NCBI GenBank assembly: GCA_038502055.1
Contig: JAXRKN010000045.1
Span: forward strand, 4,610,501 to 4,674,500
Direction of reading: 5' to 3'
Length of the DNA stretch: 64,000 nt
Source: Tanytarsus gracilentus
Taxonomy: Eukaryota > Arthropoda > Insecta > Diptera > Chironomidae
Shown piece after piece: positions 1 through 14,577 of the stretch; position 1 is the stretch's first letter, and every line of letters begins with the position of its first letter. The position numbers and the translations under genes were made by a program. The notes under the pieces were generated by a model that was not told where the DNA came from, did no database searches, and saw nothing but the letters and a program-made list of their open reading frames with translations.

Positions 1-3000
1 ATAAACTGTAAAGACAATAATAAATTTTCACAGGTTTCTCAATTGAGATTTTTCTCAAACTTTTTTCGACTCTTAATTTTCTCTCTCACTCAAGAAAGTT
101 CCTATGTACACTTAATAGTCCCTAAATCAACCATCATCATCTAAATTGAGAAGATTAAAATTTATTTTAAACCTTTCAAAAGTTCAAATGCCTCCCCATA
201 ACTCAAACTTGAGCAAGAGATTATACAAAAAAAATTTATATCGTAGGCATGAAAAGGGATCAAGTCAAGAAAAGGAAAAGAAAATTAAATTTAAAAAAAT
301 TAAGTCAAAAGCAGTTCTGTGAGTGTGCCAAATGTAAAGCTGAACTATCATTAAAATTCATGTCACAAAATACTTTTGTAAACTTTTATCGGAATCATTA
401 GTACTATTTAAATATGTCATTGTTACTGCTGGAAAAACTTTTTTCTTAACTTGATTAAATGAAGAACAATTTTTGTCATTTAAACTTCTTTTTCAAAGTT
501 TTCCGCCTATTTATTTTTTATTACCGTGCAAAATAAGCACGAGAGAAAATTATTTTCGCTAATTAACCGCAAAATTTTTGGGTTGTTCCGCTGACAAGCT
601 TAATGCACTGCGCGTGCATTGTTTTTTGGTTGATTACTTTATTGACATATCAAAAATTTCACCAAACAGTAAATTACACGGTGTTCAATATATAAAGCAA
701 ATTTTATTTCACTTTTTTGCGAACAGATAAAAAATTTATCATCTACTCGCAGGAAAAAAATTGTATTGTAAAACTAAAATGATGGTGAACCAACAACAAC
801 AGCAGTAAATTAATTTAAATTCAAAAAAGCACATTAATTAAAATTATCTCTCTTGACTAAAATTAGAGAAAATATACATTTTGTAAATATTCATTGTCTA
901 TAGGTATAACGACTAGCAAGCAAGCACACAGTCATGCATTTGTATCGGTAATAATGGTACTTTGATAAACTATCTCTACACCTTTTCCCCCAATTCACCA
1001 GAGAGTCGAATCAGGTGAGGCAGAGTTGATGAATTAATTTTTTTTAAATTAAAATTTTTACAGAAATTAAATAAAAATTCCTTGAAGAAAAAAATTTAAA
1101 GTTTTAATTTTAAAACGAATTTTATTTAAATTTTCAATCATCAACCAGTTCCTTCATTGTTCAACTCCCACGCTAGATAAATTTATACAGCTAGTTAGTC
1201 CTCATATAATACATGCATGCATATTTCCGAGAAACGGCGTCAGAAAGATGGGGAATATCGAGCAAGTGAGTGAGTGGGAAAATTGGAAATTGTTCTAAAG
1301 TCGGAAGCGCTGGAAGGACGATATGAGACTTTTGCATGAATATGTTAATGTTGGGCTTTAATAAACAGTAAAACCAAAGCACAACCAGGTACATGAAAAT
1401 GTATACGAGTGAGATATTTCATGGTGTGTGATGGCAAATTAAACTTTGATTTTTACAGAAACTTCTCTCACTCACTTGAAAGCTCGAAATATTTGAATAA
1501 CAAATTACATTCATGGTCATTATGCACAACATTCATTCGCACATCGCTACATAAATCGCTGTTTTATCATGGCGTACACACAATATATGCATAAACTTTA
1601 AAATTATGATGAAAATTGTACAATTTTTTATGATATCATTAATAATGCGCCATAATTATTATGAATTATATTGCCGATACATGAAAGTCTATGAAAATAA
1701 AACTATCAATAAATAATTGCTACGAAAATAAAAAAATCAATTTAAATAACAGAAAATAATCCAAGGGATGCTAACTCATAAAATTATATCAAAAGCTGTT
1801 GTGTGAGTGAATAAATTGAGAAATGAGCTCACGACATTAAAAATAATATATTTACTGTGTTCAATTAGAGCAGTGAACGAAAATATCAACAAGGAAAATA
1901 AGCTCAATTATATAGTTTAAAATTTTCATAACCAAAAACCATATTCATATATGATGCTGTGACTGAGATAAAGTTTATCAATTAAATTTTATATAGAACC
2001 ACAAAATTGTGAGATACTAAAATTAGTCTTTTAATGGGAATAAAATTATGCAAGAAAATAGTCAAAAAATAATTATTGTAAAATGAAGTTGAACAACTTT
2101 AGTTTGGGGATTAAAATTGTGTTGACTTGAATTTTATTCAAAATTTAATTCTTTAAGACTAGAAAAAAATTTATCGAAGGCACGATTTGAAATTAACAAT
2201 AAATTTTTTTTATATATTTTGATTTTTAACGTGACGGAATTTTTGAAATTTCCTTACCAAAATCTTTTCTCTACAAAAAATTCAAGAAAAATCAATTTTA
2301 ATTCCTCAAATTTAATTAAAAATGATTTTTTCTATCCAAACCAAAATTTAATTAAAGTTAAATTCATTTTCAATTAGAAAAGTGTTCACTTGTCGCTTAA
2401 AGATTCAATTGCAAGTTTTCTCATTGTTTTAATAGCAAATGTATAAAAAATTAATCGTGTTCTCAGATGATATTTTCATTATGTTTGTTGAAAAGTTATA
2501 ACAAGAAAAAAATGTAAAAACTGTCGAAGAGAAGAAGTCAAAATAAAAGTGATGAAGATTTCATGTTTCAAAAAGAAAATCCACTCGTTCATTATTCAGG
2601 AAAATCATCTTAACATTATCGGAGAAAAATAGATTTAGCATAAAAGCCATTATAGACAATTTTCGGAGCATACAATGGGATTGCAAAGTCAATGTGAGCT
2701 GTCTCTCCTCTCGAGTAATGTATCATCGATGTCAATTTTCTTTCCTTTTCAAATTTAAACTTTCGAATGTCCCCATTTGCAAACGATGAAAATCCTCTTT
2801 CAATAATATTACAATGTAAAAATCGGAATAACGGGAAATAGATAATGCAGAAGAAATCAATTTATTCGAAGTAAGATGCTGAGTGGAGAAGAGAGAGAGA
2901 AAAGGTAAGTTTCTATCCGAATAGTACACATGCTAACAATTTCCTCAATGACATCGAAGACGACAACGCTTACACACGAGCTGAAAGAAAATGAATGCAG

Positions 3001-3282
3001 ATTGAGAGTACAAATCTACAACAAATCTGATTTGAGACTCAAGATGTGCTCGGAGAGAATGACAAAAAGTTTTATTGAATAAACAGAGACAAGTAAATAA
3101 AAATATAAAGCTAAAATAAATAAAAAATTTCAAATGCATGCAGATGAAACATTTTGTTTGTTGCAACGAATAAAAACAAGGATTTTCTTTTGAGGAGCGG
3201 AAATTTTCCAGATGAATCTTTGATAAAATGAAGGAATGCAGAAATTTAAGAATTTTTTAAAAAAAATTTATTAGAATTTTTG
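1..3282. other. gene-free AT-rich stretch
   Basis: No open frame here has a recognisable domain, plausible exon series or codon pattern. The sequence is dominated by A/T runs and short degenerate repeats. It could be intergenic DNA or the intron of a gene lying outside the window; the sequence does not decide. Confidence 0.6.
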
Positions 3283-3405
3283 GGGGTGTTTGTAAATTAC
3301 GTCATCAAATAATATTAACCACTTTTTCAATCTAACTTTATAAGGATTTTTTTAATTTATATAAAGAGCCCACCCTAAAAGTGACGTAATTTACAAATGA
3401 ACCCC
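3283..3405. mobile_element. short MITE, GGGGT...TAAATTACGTCA termini
   Basis: This is a 123-bp element with no coding capacity. Its left end reads GGGGTGTTTGTAAATTACGT and its right end is the near-perfect inverse (complement begins GGGGTTCATTTGTAAATTAC), differing by a small indel. A relative with the same TAAATTACGT core lies at 23071-23200. A clear target duplication was not seen, so the superfamily is left open. Confidence 0.6.
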
Positions 3406-6309
3406 ATTTAAACCTTTATATACTTATCTCTGAAATTTGTTTTCAATTTACTTCCAATAAAACTTTCATTATTTTATCTGCAATTTTCTCTTTTATTTAA
3501 TTTATATTTTCAATTTATTCTCATCCAATTTTCTGCAATGGTCATTCAATTTTTTTTTCTCCCTTCAGAAGGCGAAAACTGCTCACTAAATCCCAATTGC
3601 AATCAAAAAGTTTTAGTGAGGTGGATAAATTTTGTATGCACACGACAAACATTTCAATATTCTCTTTTTTGAAGGAATTATTTTAATATCAATTGCTGCT
3701 TACGACCAACTTCTTCGTCCTTTGTGGCATGGAAAATGTTCGATATTGATTGGAAAAGTTTTTTATATTAATTTTCAAAAGCTGACTTCTCCGCAAAAAT
3801 GTGCACACACACTGAATTGATACATTTAATTTGCAGACTCCTCTTCCAGCAATTCTCCCGCAGGCATTACCGGACGGAAATTATCGCTCGACACACATTT
3901 TAATTAAGCAACTCAATTGAAAATTTCATTTAACATTGAACCTTATACTCCATCACTGCAACACAATTATCTGAAAAGGTTTTATTGGTTTTTTTTCGAA
4001 CCGCTGCTCCACATTTTCCTTCCGACTACCTCTCCCAATTTTCGTCATCAACTGCATGTACACCGGGTAACTTTTTGTCATACACACATGTGATTGTTAA
4101 ACACCTCCCTAGACAGGCAACAGAATGTGTGTGTGTGGTTGATTCTCCACGAGTGAACGTGTTTGATGATGTAAAATTTACCACGCGGAAAATAAACGCA
4201 TTCAAAAGGAAATCGAGACATGAAATAAATTTTTTTAAAAATTCTCAATTCAACTTTTGGGAGTTATTATTTAGATTTTTAAAATTATCCGTCATACTTA
4301 ACGAGTGAACTTTCTAGTAGTGAGTATTTTTTCAACGATCGTTAAAAATATCATCATCGCTCCCTTGGAATCACTCACACGAGAGAGAGATAAAAAAAGC
4401 ATGCAATTATTGAAAACTGGATAAAAATCGAAAAACAATTAAAAATATTATTTTTAAATTAATGCTCGATTTGTACACGGAAATATCGATTGGTGCCAAT
4501 TTTTTCTCTCTCATTTTATTTTCCTTTAATTCCATTTCAATATTATTGCATTTTTTTGGCTCAATCACTCGTTCCACTCGAGAGTGTGTAAAATTGCGTG
4601 TGAATATCCACATAACTCGTTGTCACATTAACAGTCTCAGTTGTTATTTCGCATGTGATGCTGGCAATAATTTTTACAACTGATAAAACGTGAAGTCGAA
4701 GACACACAAAAAATTCTACCATCTGATATGTATAAAAGTGCCGGGAGATACACATAGCGAGGCTTTTTTATGTATCTCAAGTGTACATGGCATTATTATA
4801 GTCCATCAACTTTTCAAGTCACGCTTTTGACTGATTATGTTTCCGCATAATATCAAAAATGTTAGTTGTTGTTTTTATTATTCATCTCGACAATCGCTTT
4901 GTGCTCTCCGGTACATACACACATACACATGTACACACGACAACAACAGCAATTTGCTTCCCCCACAAAATAAATTTTATTTTTTCGAAGGCATCGCACT
5001 CTGCATTGCAATATTGACATTGATAACTTTAGAAAATGATATTTTTGAGGGAGAAAAATCGATAGCCGACATACATGTGAATTTTGATAGACAATGGTGG
5101 AGAGTAAAATTAGAAATATTGCGGTCATGAGCAAATTTGATGAACGTAATGAGAGTGGACGATTAAAAATTTAAATTCAGCTGGGAAATTTTCATTACTG
5201 AGAAAATTATCTAAATGGACACGTTGAAATTTAATTTCATGACCTGGAGACGATTAATGGAAATTGAATTTTATGCTTAACTTGGAACTAATGAGGTGCA
5301 AAATTTTAACTAGCACATTTTAATTTTTAGAATTCGAACATTGATTTTTATTTCAAAATTTATTCTCGGTAATTTTATTTTCTTTCAAACCTCTAAGTTG
5401 AGAAAAGATTTAAATCTTTTATCGAAAAACATCTCAATCACTTAAGTATCGATAACAATTGATTCCCATATCATTTTCATGATTCGTTTCAAAACATTAC
5501 ACCCACTTCAGTTGATAGGGAGACATTTCAACTTATCTTCATATGTCATGTGACGTTCGGATAAAGGAAAGGCTCGAAGTGTGGATAAGAAGAAGAGTTT
5601 CTTAATGCATAGCAATTTTCATTCATGAATAATTTCATAAAAATGTCACTCACTTTATGATTTGATGTGAACGTGTTAGGAAAATGAATGAGGAAAATTT
5701 TTTATGGCTTTTCGGCAATAAACAGCGTAAATGATACTGACACTGTAAATTTGATATTTTTGTGCTGTGAATTTATTTATCTTTTTTTCTTCTTCAGCAT
5801 TTCTTACTCTCGTACGGGATAATCCTCTCACTCTTTTCTTCTTCTTTGATAAATTTCTGTGCGCTTCTTATACCACGCTGATAACACACAATGAAGCATA
5901 AAATCGAGAGCATAAATCAAATTTAATTTTCACGATTTATTAACTAATTGATCCATCATTTTCAGCAATTTGAAAATTTTCCAATTTATCAGCAATGAGC
6001 AATTTCACTAATTGGCTTTTTAATTTTTCTCTCTGCTCTGATGATAATTCGACAGCGGAATGTTTTTGAATGTCTGTTATCAATTGCAGCCTTTAAAATT
6101 TTTAGCAATTTAATTCTCAATTTAAAAATATACTTTCTTAATATCACACTTACCATCCCATAAATCCCATCCAATAAATCAAAATTGAGCCATAATCGGA
6201 TGTTTGTAATTTATTTTGCCGAAAAAGACATAACTAATGCTCTCATCATGCCTACACGTCATATTATCTCTCATAAAGACATGACTGGCTGACTAAAGTA
6301 TTTGATAAA
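3406..6309. other. gene-free AT-rich stretch
   Basis: Several frames of 60-107 codons are open (for example 3985-4308 plus and 4837-5130 plus), but they have no recognisable similarity, splice context or coding-like composition. GAGA-type runs occur near 4380. Nothing else was identified. Confidence 0.55.
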
Positions 6310-7067
6310 CGGCCAATACGAAAAAAAACTGACTTTTCTCAAACCTCGTTTTGCTCATTATTTTTTAATTTTTTTTATTAAATTTCTTTTCCCTTTATTT
6401 TTTTACTTTTTAAAGATTTTTAATTTTTTTTTATGCTTTTATATTTTCAGCTCTTTTGTATAAAAAATATATTTAGATTCCTATTTTCATTTGGAATGTT
6501 TTTAATTTTTGTGTTATTATGCCCATTATGTTTATGATTCATATTTCAATTGGTATATTAAAGGAATGATTTTAATTTTGCCCTCTGGCTTCCTGGTTTC
6601 ATCTAAAATTTTTACTGAAAGTATACAGACAAACTGCTTTTTAAATCCAAATAAAATTTTAAAATTTTAAATGAGGTAATTTTGAATTTATTTTTTTTTG
6701 TGGATATTAGCCTTCCGAGGTAAAAAAAATTTCTAATTCTTCCAAAAGTTGCTAATGTTCTTCATCTAAAACATGCAAAAAAATTCAGATTTTTATCTTG
6801 ATTCTTTCAAAAGTTATGGCAAAATCAAAAATACCCCTCTGGAATCCGCGGAAAAAAGTCAGAAATTTTAAGACTTACTTTTTCATGTTTGAGAGCAGAT
6901 TACTCCATAACTATGAATGCTAGATAGTTCATGTGATATATCAAAAGACGCGGAGTAAAAAGTTCTATCAAGGAAAAATGCAATCTGATTTTCGTTAAAG
7001 TAAAAAACAAGAGTAAAAGCCAAAAAATAGGCAAAAAGTAAGTCTTAAAAATTTTCCGTATTGGCCG
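6310..7067. mobile_element. non-autonomous DNA transposon, CGGCCAATACG termini
   Basis: This 758-bp element begins CGGCCAATACG and ends with its exact inverse CGTATTGGCCG, flanked on both sides by TAAA, which fits a 4-bp target duplication. A second, internal 18-bp perfect inverted repeat lies at 6866-6883 and 7033-7050 (TTTTAAGACTTACTTTTT and its complement), so the right third can fold back on itself. No transposase frame is visible. The superfamily is not assigned. Confidence 0.6.
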
Positions 7068-10000
7068 TAAAGATATTCACCAGCAGAAGAGACATGGAGT
7101 GAGCCCAAAACCTGTGAATGCGACGACGATCCATTTCCATCATGTTTAGAAACAATAAAATACATTTTAAAAAAGTTTTAAAAACTTCCTCTTTATTTTT
7201 TATTTTAACGGTCATTTTAAATTTGAATTTTTATACATTTCAACTCTTATTACAGTTTTGTTGCACACATAAATTTGTCCGTAATAAAAAATTTTGCATG
7301 TGTGTCGCATTCCTGTCGATCCGATCTAGTAAAAATAAATTTTAAAGTAGTGAGTGCAAAAAAAGAGAGGAAAAGTGTCATAAGGGGGATTTCGTGAAGT
7401 AATCTCTCATGTCAAAATGTGCTAAAGTTGATGTTAAGCAAGCAAAAAAGAGCAAGAAGACGAAGGCAGGCAAGACGACAGGCATAGAAAGTTGAGAGAA
7501 AAAAATTATAAATGATAAAAAATTCATGAACTTCTCTCGGAGACACCTTGAGCTTTATCAACTTGAATTTGTTACATGTCATGCTGTAGCTTTCAGCTCT
7601 GACTCGCTATCACCTCCCTCTCATACAAATGTAACTCAAGTTCTCACACTGAGTATAAGAAGTAAACATAGAGTAATGATTCAGCATGAATTATAAATTT
7701 AAATTGAAAAATATGCAGGAGAGAAAAAGAAAAATTGTCTTTTGTTCTTTCTTTATTTTTGTGAGTGAATAATGGAGGGAGTGCCATTTCATATCGACAT
7801 TGCTGTTGTTTGTTTGTTGAATATTTTAAGATTTTTGCTGGGCGAGAATTTTCCATCTAAGGATTAAGGATTAAATTAATCCAAGGATTTAAAATCAAAA
7901 AAATATTCGAGACGTATCTTTGTGATTTTTAATTTATTTTGGTGCGAAAACAAAATCGGCAAAAATGGTGAAAGCCGCGTTGCCTATTCTTAATATTTTG
8001 TATCAAAAATTAAAGAGTAAATTTAAATAAAATTAAAAGAAGAACAATTTTTTCAACTACTTAAAATAAGTCTTTACTCCATTTTTGTGACAAAGTGTCC
8101 CAACCCCTTTATAAAATTTTAAAAATGAAAATTTATAATCTTTTCGATCTGGTTCATCTTGTCAGAGAAGGAAATATCGATTCATTACTGTTATTGCAGT
8201 AATATCATTGGAAAATGAAAATCATAATCATAAAATCATAGCTTTTAGGGTTAGATGCACCAATATAATATGTTTTCTTCTCTCTCATGCACACAATGAG
8301 AAATTTAGATGAGATTTTGAGGCGAGTGCCATAAAATCTAACCGAAACTATGGTTTATGATGATGCTTCACTAAAACTTGATGCATCTTAACCTCAAAAA
8401 CCATTCGAGATGCATGTACTGCAGTCCTTTTTTTGCTAATCTTGAGGAGAAAAATTTAATCTTAAGAGAAGAAGAAGAACAAAAGGGAAAATCTCCATGA
8501 AGTCCTCGAGATGGTGAGAAAATTCACACATATCCACTTCGTCGCATAACTAACGACTTAATCTGCGAATAAATGGCGTGAAATTTATCACAAAACATTT
8601 AGTCTGATACTTTATATGGGTGCTGGATAGGGTTATGAGAACATCTCACACACTATCCTGTGCTGTAAGACATAAAAATAAATTTCATGACACGAAAGGG
8701 CACTCACATATGTGATGGTGGAACGAGAATTGATGAGTGCAGCACCCACTCATACATATGAAACTTTCATACCTGGATGTTATTTAATTAAAATGATAAA
8801 TTTTAGTACATGCTTTCACACTCGGAAAATCCAACGAAACATTTTTCATTTCAACTTTTGCCGCTGCTGCTCATTTTTTCTCTCTCCCACTCTTCGCCAT
8901 ATAATGAAATTAAATAAATGAATGGAAAACGCAAGGAGAGAAAAAAATGGTCTTCATCTTGAGATAATTCATCGTATTGTCGTACAATGCTGAGTTAGTC
9001 ATTGTCCTGCACTTTTTAGAGGAGTGAACATGGTGTTTAAAAAAACTTTAGAGAGTGACCTCAAAAATTTTATATTTTAAAAGTTTTAAATTAAAAATTT
9101 CATTTATTTCATAAAAATTTAATTCACGATTTTTTTAAATTAATTTTTCATCACATCGTACCACATACAAGCTCGAGGACATTCAGTGAGATGGCACGGA
9201 CTGAATTAAAAGTTGTCTTCATCTTTTTTTATTATTGAATAAAGCAGAGCGCGCTAAGAAGAAGCGAATTCAATATGTCCACCAGCATTGCTCCGACAAA
9301 AAAATGAAATCACCTCGAGGGTTGCACATAAACTGCATTATTGTCGTAAAATTATTATTTTCACAGCTCTATCAATTTGCTACTATCTCGTATACTCGTA
9401 ATCATCATCACTGAGTGTTCAGCGAGCTTTTATTTCTAGTGTGCACTGGTACTTTTTATGAATCGACAAATAGTCGATGGGTCGCTTCACGAAGCAGTAA
9501 ATGAGCGATAATTTGCGAGATATCAAAGAGAGAGAGACCGACCCATTGCATTTTCGTTGATCATTTTAGACCAAAATCACGTAGACCGAAATAATATTGT
9601 CGAATGGAAAACGAATTACAGCTACATGCTGCAAATGTTGGAAGGGACAAAATGTTGGTTCGAAATTTTAAGGCAAATACGTATGGGAGGGCAGTGTAAA
9701 CGACAAAGACGGTTAATGAAAGATAAATACAACGTGGGACTTTTATTTGCTTACCCGAATTTCACGGCATGTAAAGTTTGCACTCCAAAAGTGTTTATTG
9801 AAAATTTTAAAGACTTTTGTTTGAATTGAAATAAAATAAAATTTACGAAAAATAATTTTATCATTTTTGATATCCCACATTAGGTCCACGTGCATCATAA
9901 AATTAAATTGTACATTTTTGTTCTCATTTCAAAATCAACAAGACACACAAAATGAGCAGAAAACAAATCTGTAATTATGTTAAAAATGTTTACTCTAATG

Positions 10001-13000
10001 AAAAAGAATCGTGAGCGAGGGACAGCGATGAAAAATCCTTTTTTATTTGTCTTGTTGCAAGTACAGAAATATTAAATGTAATTAAATTATAAAACAATAT
10101 TTTGCGAGAAACTTTTGCCTTTCAACGAGAAGATAAAAAGTTTTTTACAACAAAGATATTTCTTTGCACTTCGCGTTCGCTCCACAATGAAATTATGATT
10201 AATGTTAACTCATAAATGGCTGAGTCTTCTCTCCCACCACTCTTATTTAAGCGACAGCAAAGAGCTTTACAACAACTCAAATGATGAATGAAAATCGTAA
10301 AAAAATTTCGCATAGAATTTTATTTCAGTGATGATTAAATGAAAACAAATTGGTTTTTCTCGGTTTTCCACCAAAAAAGTGTGAGGAAAGTCGAGATCAA
10401 GATGAGGATATAATTTTAATGTTTTGTTTTATTTAGCGCGATTAACATTCGAAAAAATTTTGGTTAATTTTCAGATTTTTTTAAAAAAAGATCAATAAGA
10501 GCTGTCAAATTTTTTAAAAAAGCTTTTTTAAACTTAAAAATTAATTAATTTCTAAAAACTTAAAAAAAATTATTAGAGCTTTTAAAAAGCTCTTTCAATT
10601 ATAAAAAATAAATCCGACTCAAGTATAATTTTTCACCCCATTACCACCTCAACTTGTTCAATCTTTTCTCGAAAATAAAACAATTTTATTGCATATACAA
10701 GCGCGAGATCCATTTTCGCTTTTCACTCTCGTAAAATTACAACTTACAATCGCTTTTCTTAATTAAATCATTTTTCTGCCAGCACAAAATCATTTATCTA
10801 CATAACTTTACGTCTTTTCATCGTTCGCCGTTGCGTTGAGATTTTATTGTTTTTCACAGTAATTGTGTTAAGCGTGAAAGACTTTTCAAATTTTATTTAT
10901 GCATATTATAAAAAATGAGCATCTTTTAGTGCTTTACGCGATTACACGCGATACCAAGTTGAGAAATTATAAAAAATTAAAAGTACTCAGAGTTTGATTT
11001 AGAGAAATGACAACACATTAACATTTCCATGACAATTGACACGCGAGAAGAAGCTGTTAATAGTCCTTCACATGTACTTCATTTCTCTTGAGATGGAAAT
11101 GAGACGAGGGATGGATTTTTTGGTTTTTATGAAAATCTTTTAAAATTTAGTTTTTTAAATTCGTTAAATAATAAATTTTTTTATTAAGTTTCTACTTAAT
11201 TCTACGAAAACATAGAACCAAATTATTTCTCGCTATCTTTTAAATCTTCATAAGTGCACCTTTGAGATTTGAGAGTGACAAAAGTTGAAAAGAATTTTTC
11301 CGAATAAAAATACACATAGCAAAGATGATTTTAATAAGAATTTCCTGAAATAAGAGCAGACAAAGAAGAAAAATTTATCTAAATCACATCTTCATTTTAT
11401 CAGTTTTACAATAAAAAGTCCTAAAGGGAAAATCTCTCTTTTGTTATTCAATTTCCTCAATACCAACTTTCATCCTAAGTGTCTTCTCCTACCGTTAGAA
11501 AATGTTGAGTGAAGGATATTCTCTATAAGTGAAATGCTCTCGACGGTAATTGTCTTAAATGGAATTTTCCGTCTTGAGCTCTGTGACGACTTCATTAATA
11601 GAGTTGTGCAGGGTTGAAATGAAAATTAACGTTTAATTATTAATGAACAGAAAATTGAGTTTTTTAAATGAACGATCTCGATTGATTTTGACGTTCAAAC
11701 ATATTGAAACATGAATTGTGGATTTTTTTAAAAATCAATTGTAAAAAAGTTATTTTACTTGCCATAGAAATCAATTAATCATCGAATTTTTATTCAGTGA
11801 AATTTTAATTTAAAAATGAATTTGTTAAACTTTTCTACTGCAATTAGCAAGAATTAAAAAATATTTTACTCCCTTAGAATTCTCAATAATTTGATAGAAA
11901 ACTCGAGGCTCTTTAAATTAAACTGCATTTTCATGTTCGTTTCCCACATAATTTTTTCTCGCCAAACGTCATCAGAATTTTTATTCTCCAATTTTCCAGC
12001 TCTCTTCATTCTTCAACGTCGTGCACGTCACTAAACTTTTATGATTCCTTGGAGGGGTTTTTTAATTAAAATCATGGCTTTGAAAAATTACCGTCTCCAC
12101 AAGCTCATACTTTACAGCTCACGCGTATCTACATTTGCTGAAAATGTATGTTATGCATTCATCATTTTTGTCATTATGCAAGTGAATATGAGGGATGTAA
12201 CTGCAACTAATTAGAAAAGTTATGCTAATTGGAGCATTGTTGGATGTTAATGAGAAAGTCTACAATATGTACATGATAAATTTTGCATGCATTGTTTTTT
12301 GAAGAATGCTTAACAATCTTCTAAAACATACACGAGAGAAGAAAATATTCAGAGAGACTTAAGTGATCAACAATCAAAAACATTTACAGAACGAGTTTCA
12401 CGAGAGAGTAAAATGCACTCGTCGTATAATTTTTAATTGCACTTGTCTGATGAAATTTTAAATAAACATGGTAAATGTTTATGAAGTAAAAGTGAGTCGA
12501 GTCATGATGTTTTTGATTCTGCCAAGTGCTTTTAAAAATTAAATTTCATTTCTTCTTTCTCGAGAGCATTTGTGTGGGCCCATAACCTACATATATTGAA
12601 TTTAATGTTCATGATGACTAGAAAAAAGTTCATTTTAAAAATCTCAAAGGATTTCGTCTAGTCAAAAAATTCACCGCAAACATTTTGCACCCATCTCGTG
12701 AAAAACAAAATTAATTTCAACATTTTCATTTCAACTCTCATCATTATCATCATCATGCGCCCGAGATTCGTTTCATTTTTATCTGCCTTTATTGCTCCTC
12801 TGCTTCGTTCAGTTTCATTTATTATCGCTGGGAAATCGTACATGGTGAGCATTAATATAAAAGATTACAACAATCGCAATTTATTTTTTCCGCTTTCGTG
12901 CAATAAAACATAATTCTTTTATGTGACGATGAGCTTCCTCATTTCTTCTCTGAACTTGCTGCTGGCAGTGGATGCTGCTCACGGTTCACACCGCACACAT

Positions 13001-14490
13001 ATAAATACACTCACTCCGAAAAAAGAGATAATAACAGCACTGCATTTTGAATTATTTAGAATGCAGTGCGCCTTTTCTTCTCTCGAGTTTTTATTATATA
13101 TGAAAACGAGCAAATGACAACGAGGTGAAAGCTCATTCAATTATTTTTTGTTCTTCTCTCCGCTTTTCACTTGTAACTGCTTCTATATAGTTCTGTTTGT
13201 CTCGTTGTGCTTTTGCAGTCATTTAAGAATGACAATCATTTTTATGGCGTGTATTGTTAGAGAGCAAAAAATGTTGCAAGCTAAGGAATGAACAATAATG
13301 CAGTAATTGGTGTAAATGAAGACAAAAAAGATGGAACAATTAAGGACATGAAGAATACGTGGATCCAAAAAATTCTGTTTTAATTTAACAAAGTTTCCTT
13401 CCCCTTGCAAAAATTCTCTTACGTAATCACCAATTAAGATTCATCTCACAATATCTCTCTCAATGTAACTCCAATTTTAATTGGAATTCAATTTCCAAAT
13501 TATCAAATTGTCTTCATCTCAATAAATCTCTTCAATTAATATTCATTAATTTGTTTTTTTTTCTCCTTTCTCCCCTTAATTAAATTCGCAAGGCCATCAT
13601 CATCATCTTTTACGAGAACGGAGTATGAATAATTCGTACTTCTTATTTTTTGCTCAGTGCACATTATAAAAAAATTAATTAATATGCGCAAAGGATAACC
13701 TCGTGCGATGAGAATTCACTCTACATACTGCTCTCCTCAGCAACTAATTATAATTTTTTCTTCCTTCTCGTCATTACGTGGAATATTTTATAAAAAAAGA
13801 ATGTGCTTTCACCTTTATGAACGAATTAGAAGCGGTGTGAATTATTAGTTTAAGCTAAAAAGAGTCAAAAGATTTTTTTATGAAAATTTTATAAGCCGAT
13901 TAAGACAGGTGTAAAACGAGTTTATAAGTTAATTAAATTAAATTTGTTTTAAATTTTATAATAAAATTCTGACTAATTTTTTTAATGTAAAAATTTATGT
14001 TAACCGACGGGCATTTTTTTCATTCAATTCAGGAAGTTAATTAATTAATTTTAAATTCCTGCCAATTTAATAAATTAATTTTGTAAGCTTTCAACATTTT
14101 TTGAGAAGATTTTTTAAAATTTTGAAGTAAAAAAATTTTGTTGGAATTTGTGGAAGTTATTGAAATATTTGACCATTCATTAGTCGACACATAAACTTGC
14201 TTCAAAATTCGTCCTTTATACATTCGACAAATTCATGCCTATAGATCAGAATTTTTCTCATACTGAGAAATTGCTCTGAAATCAGAAACTTTTCAATTAA
14301 AAGTTTTGCAATAAAATTTATTGCTACCTCAAAATTATTATGCTCCATAGTGCATAAATAATCTCAGCATATGTTAGTGAAGTTTAAATTGGAAAGTTGA
14401 GGAATTAATTGGAACCACATATTACATAATTTTTTACTCTCTGTTATTAACGAATGTGGAAAATAGAATCAATTTTCATGTTTTTGCCTA
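7068..14490. other. gene-free stretch, possible regulatory DNA
   Basis: No supported gene was found. The longest frames (7118-7345, 9557-9829, 12698-12913) resemble no family I recognise and lack credible splice partners. A few less AT-rich patches, such as 9380-9800, and a GAGAGAGAGA run near 9530 could be regulatory, but nothing specific can be shown. Confidence 0.5.
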
Positions 14491-14575
14491 GGGCTGAGAA
14501 CTTAAACATTAAAAAAAGTTTAAAATGTCTTTTAGATAGGATTAAAGTACAAACTAACTCTCAAGTTCTCATCCC
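14491..14575. mobile_element. 85-bp MITE with TA target duplication
   Basis: The element starts GGGCTGAGAACTT and ends AAGTTCTCATCCC, a 13-bp inverted repeat with one mismatch. It is bounded on each side by TA (14489-14490 and 14576-14577). TA duplication and short size fit a Tc1/mariner-type miniature element. No coding content. Confidence 0.55.
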
Positions 14576-14577
14576 TA

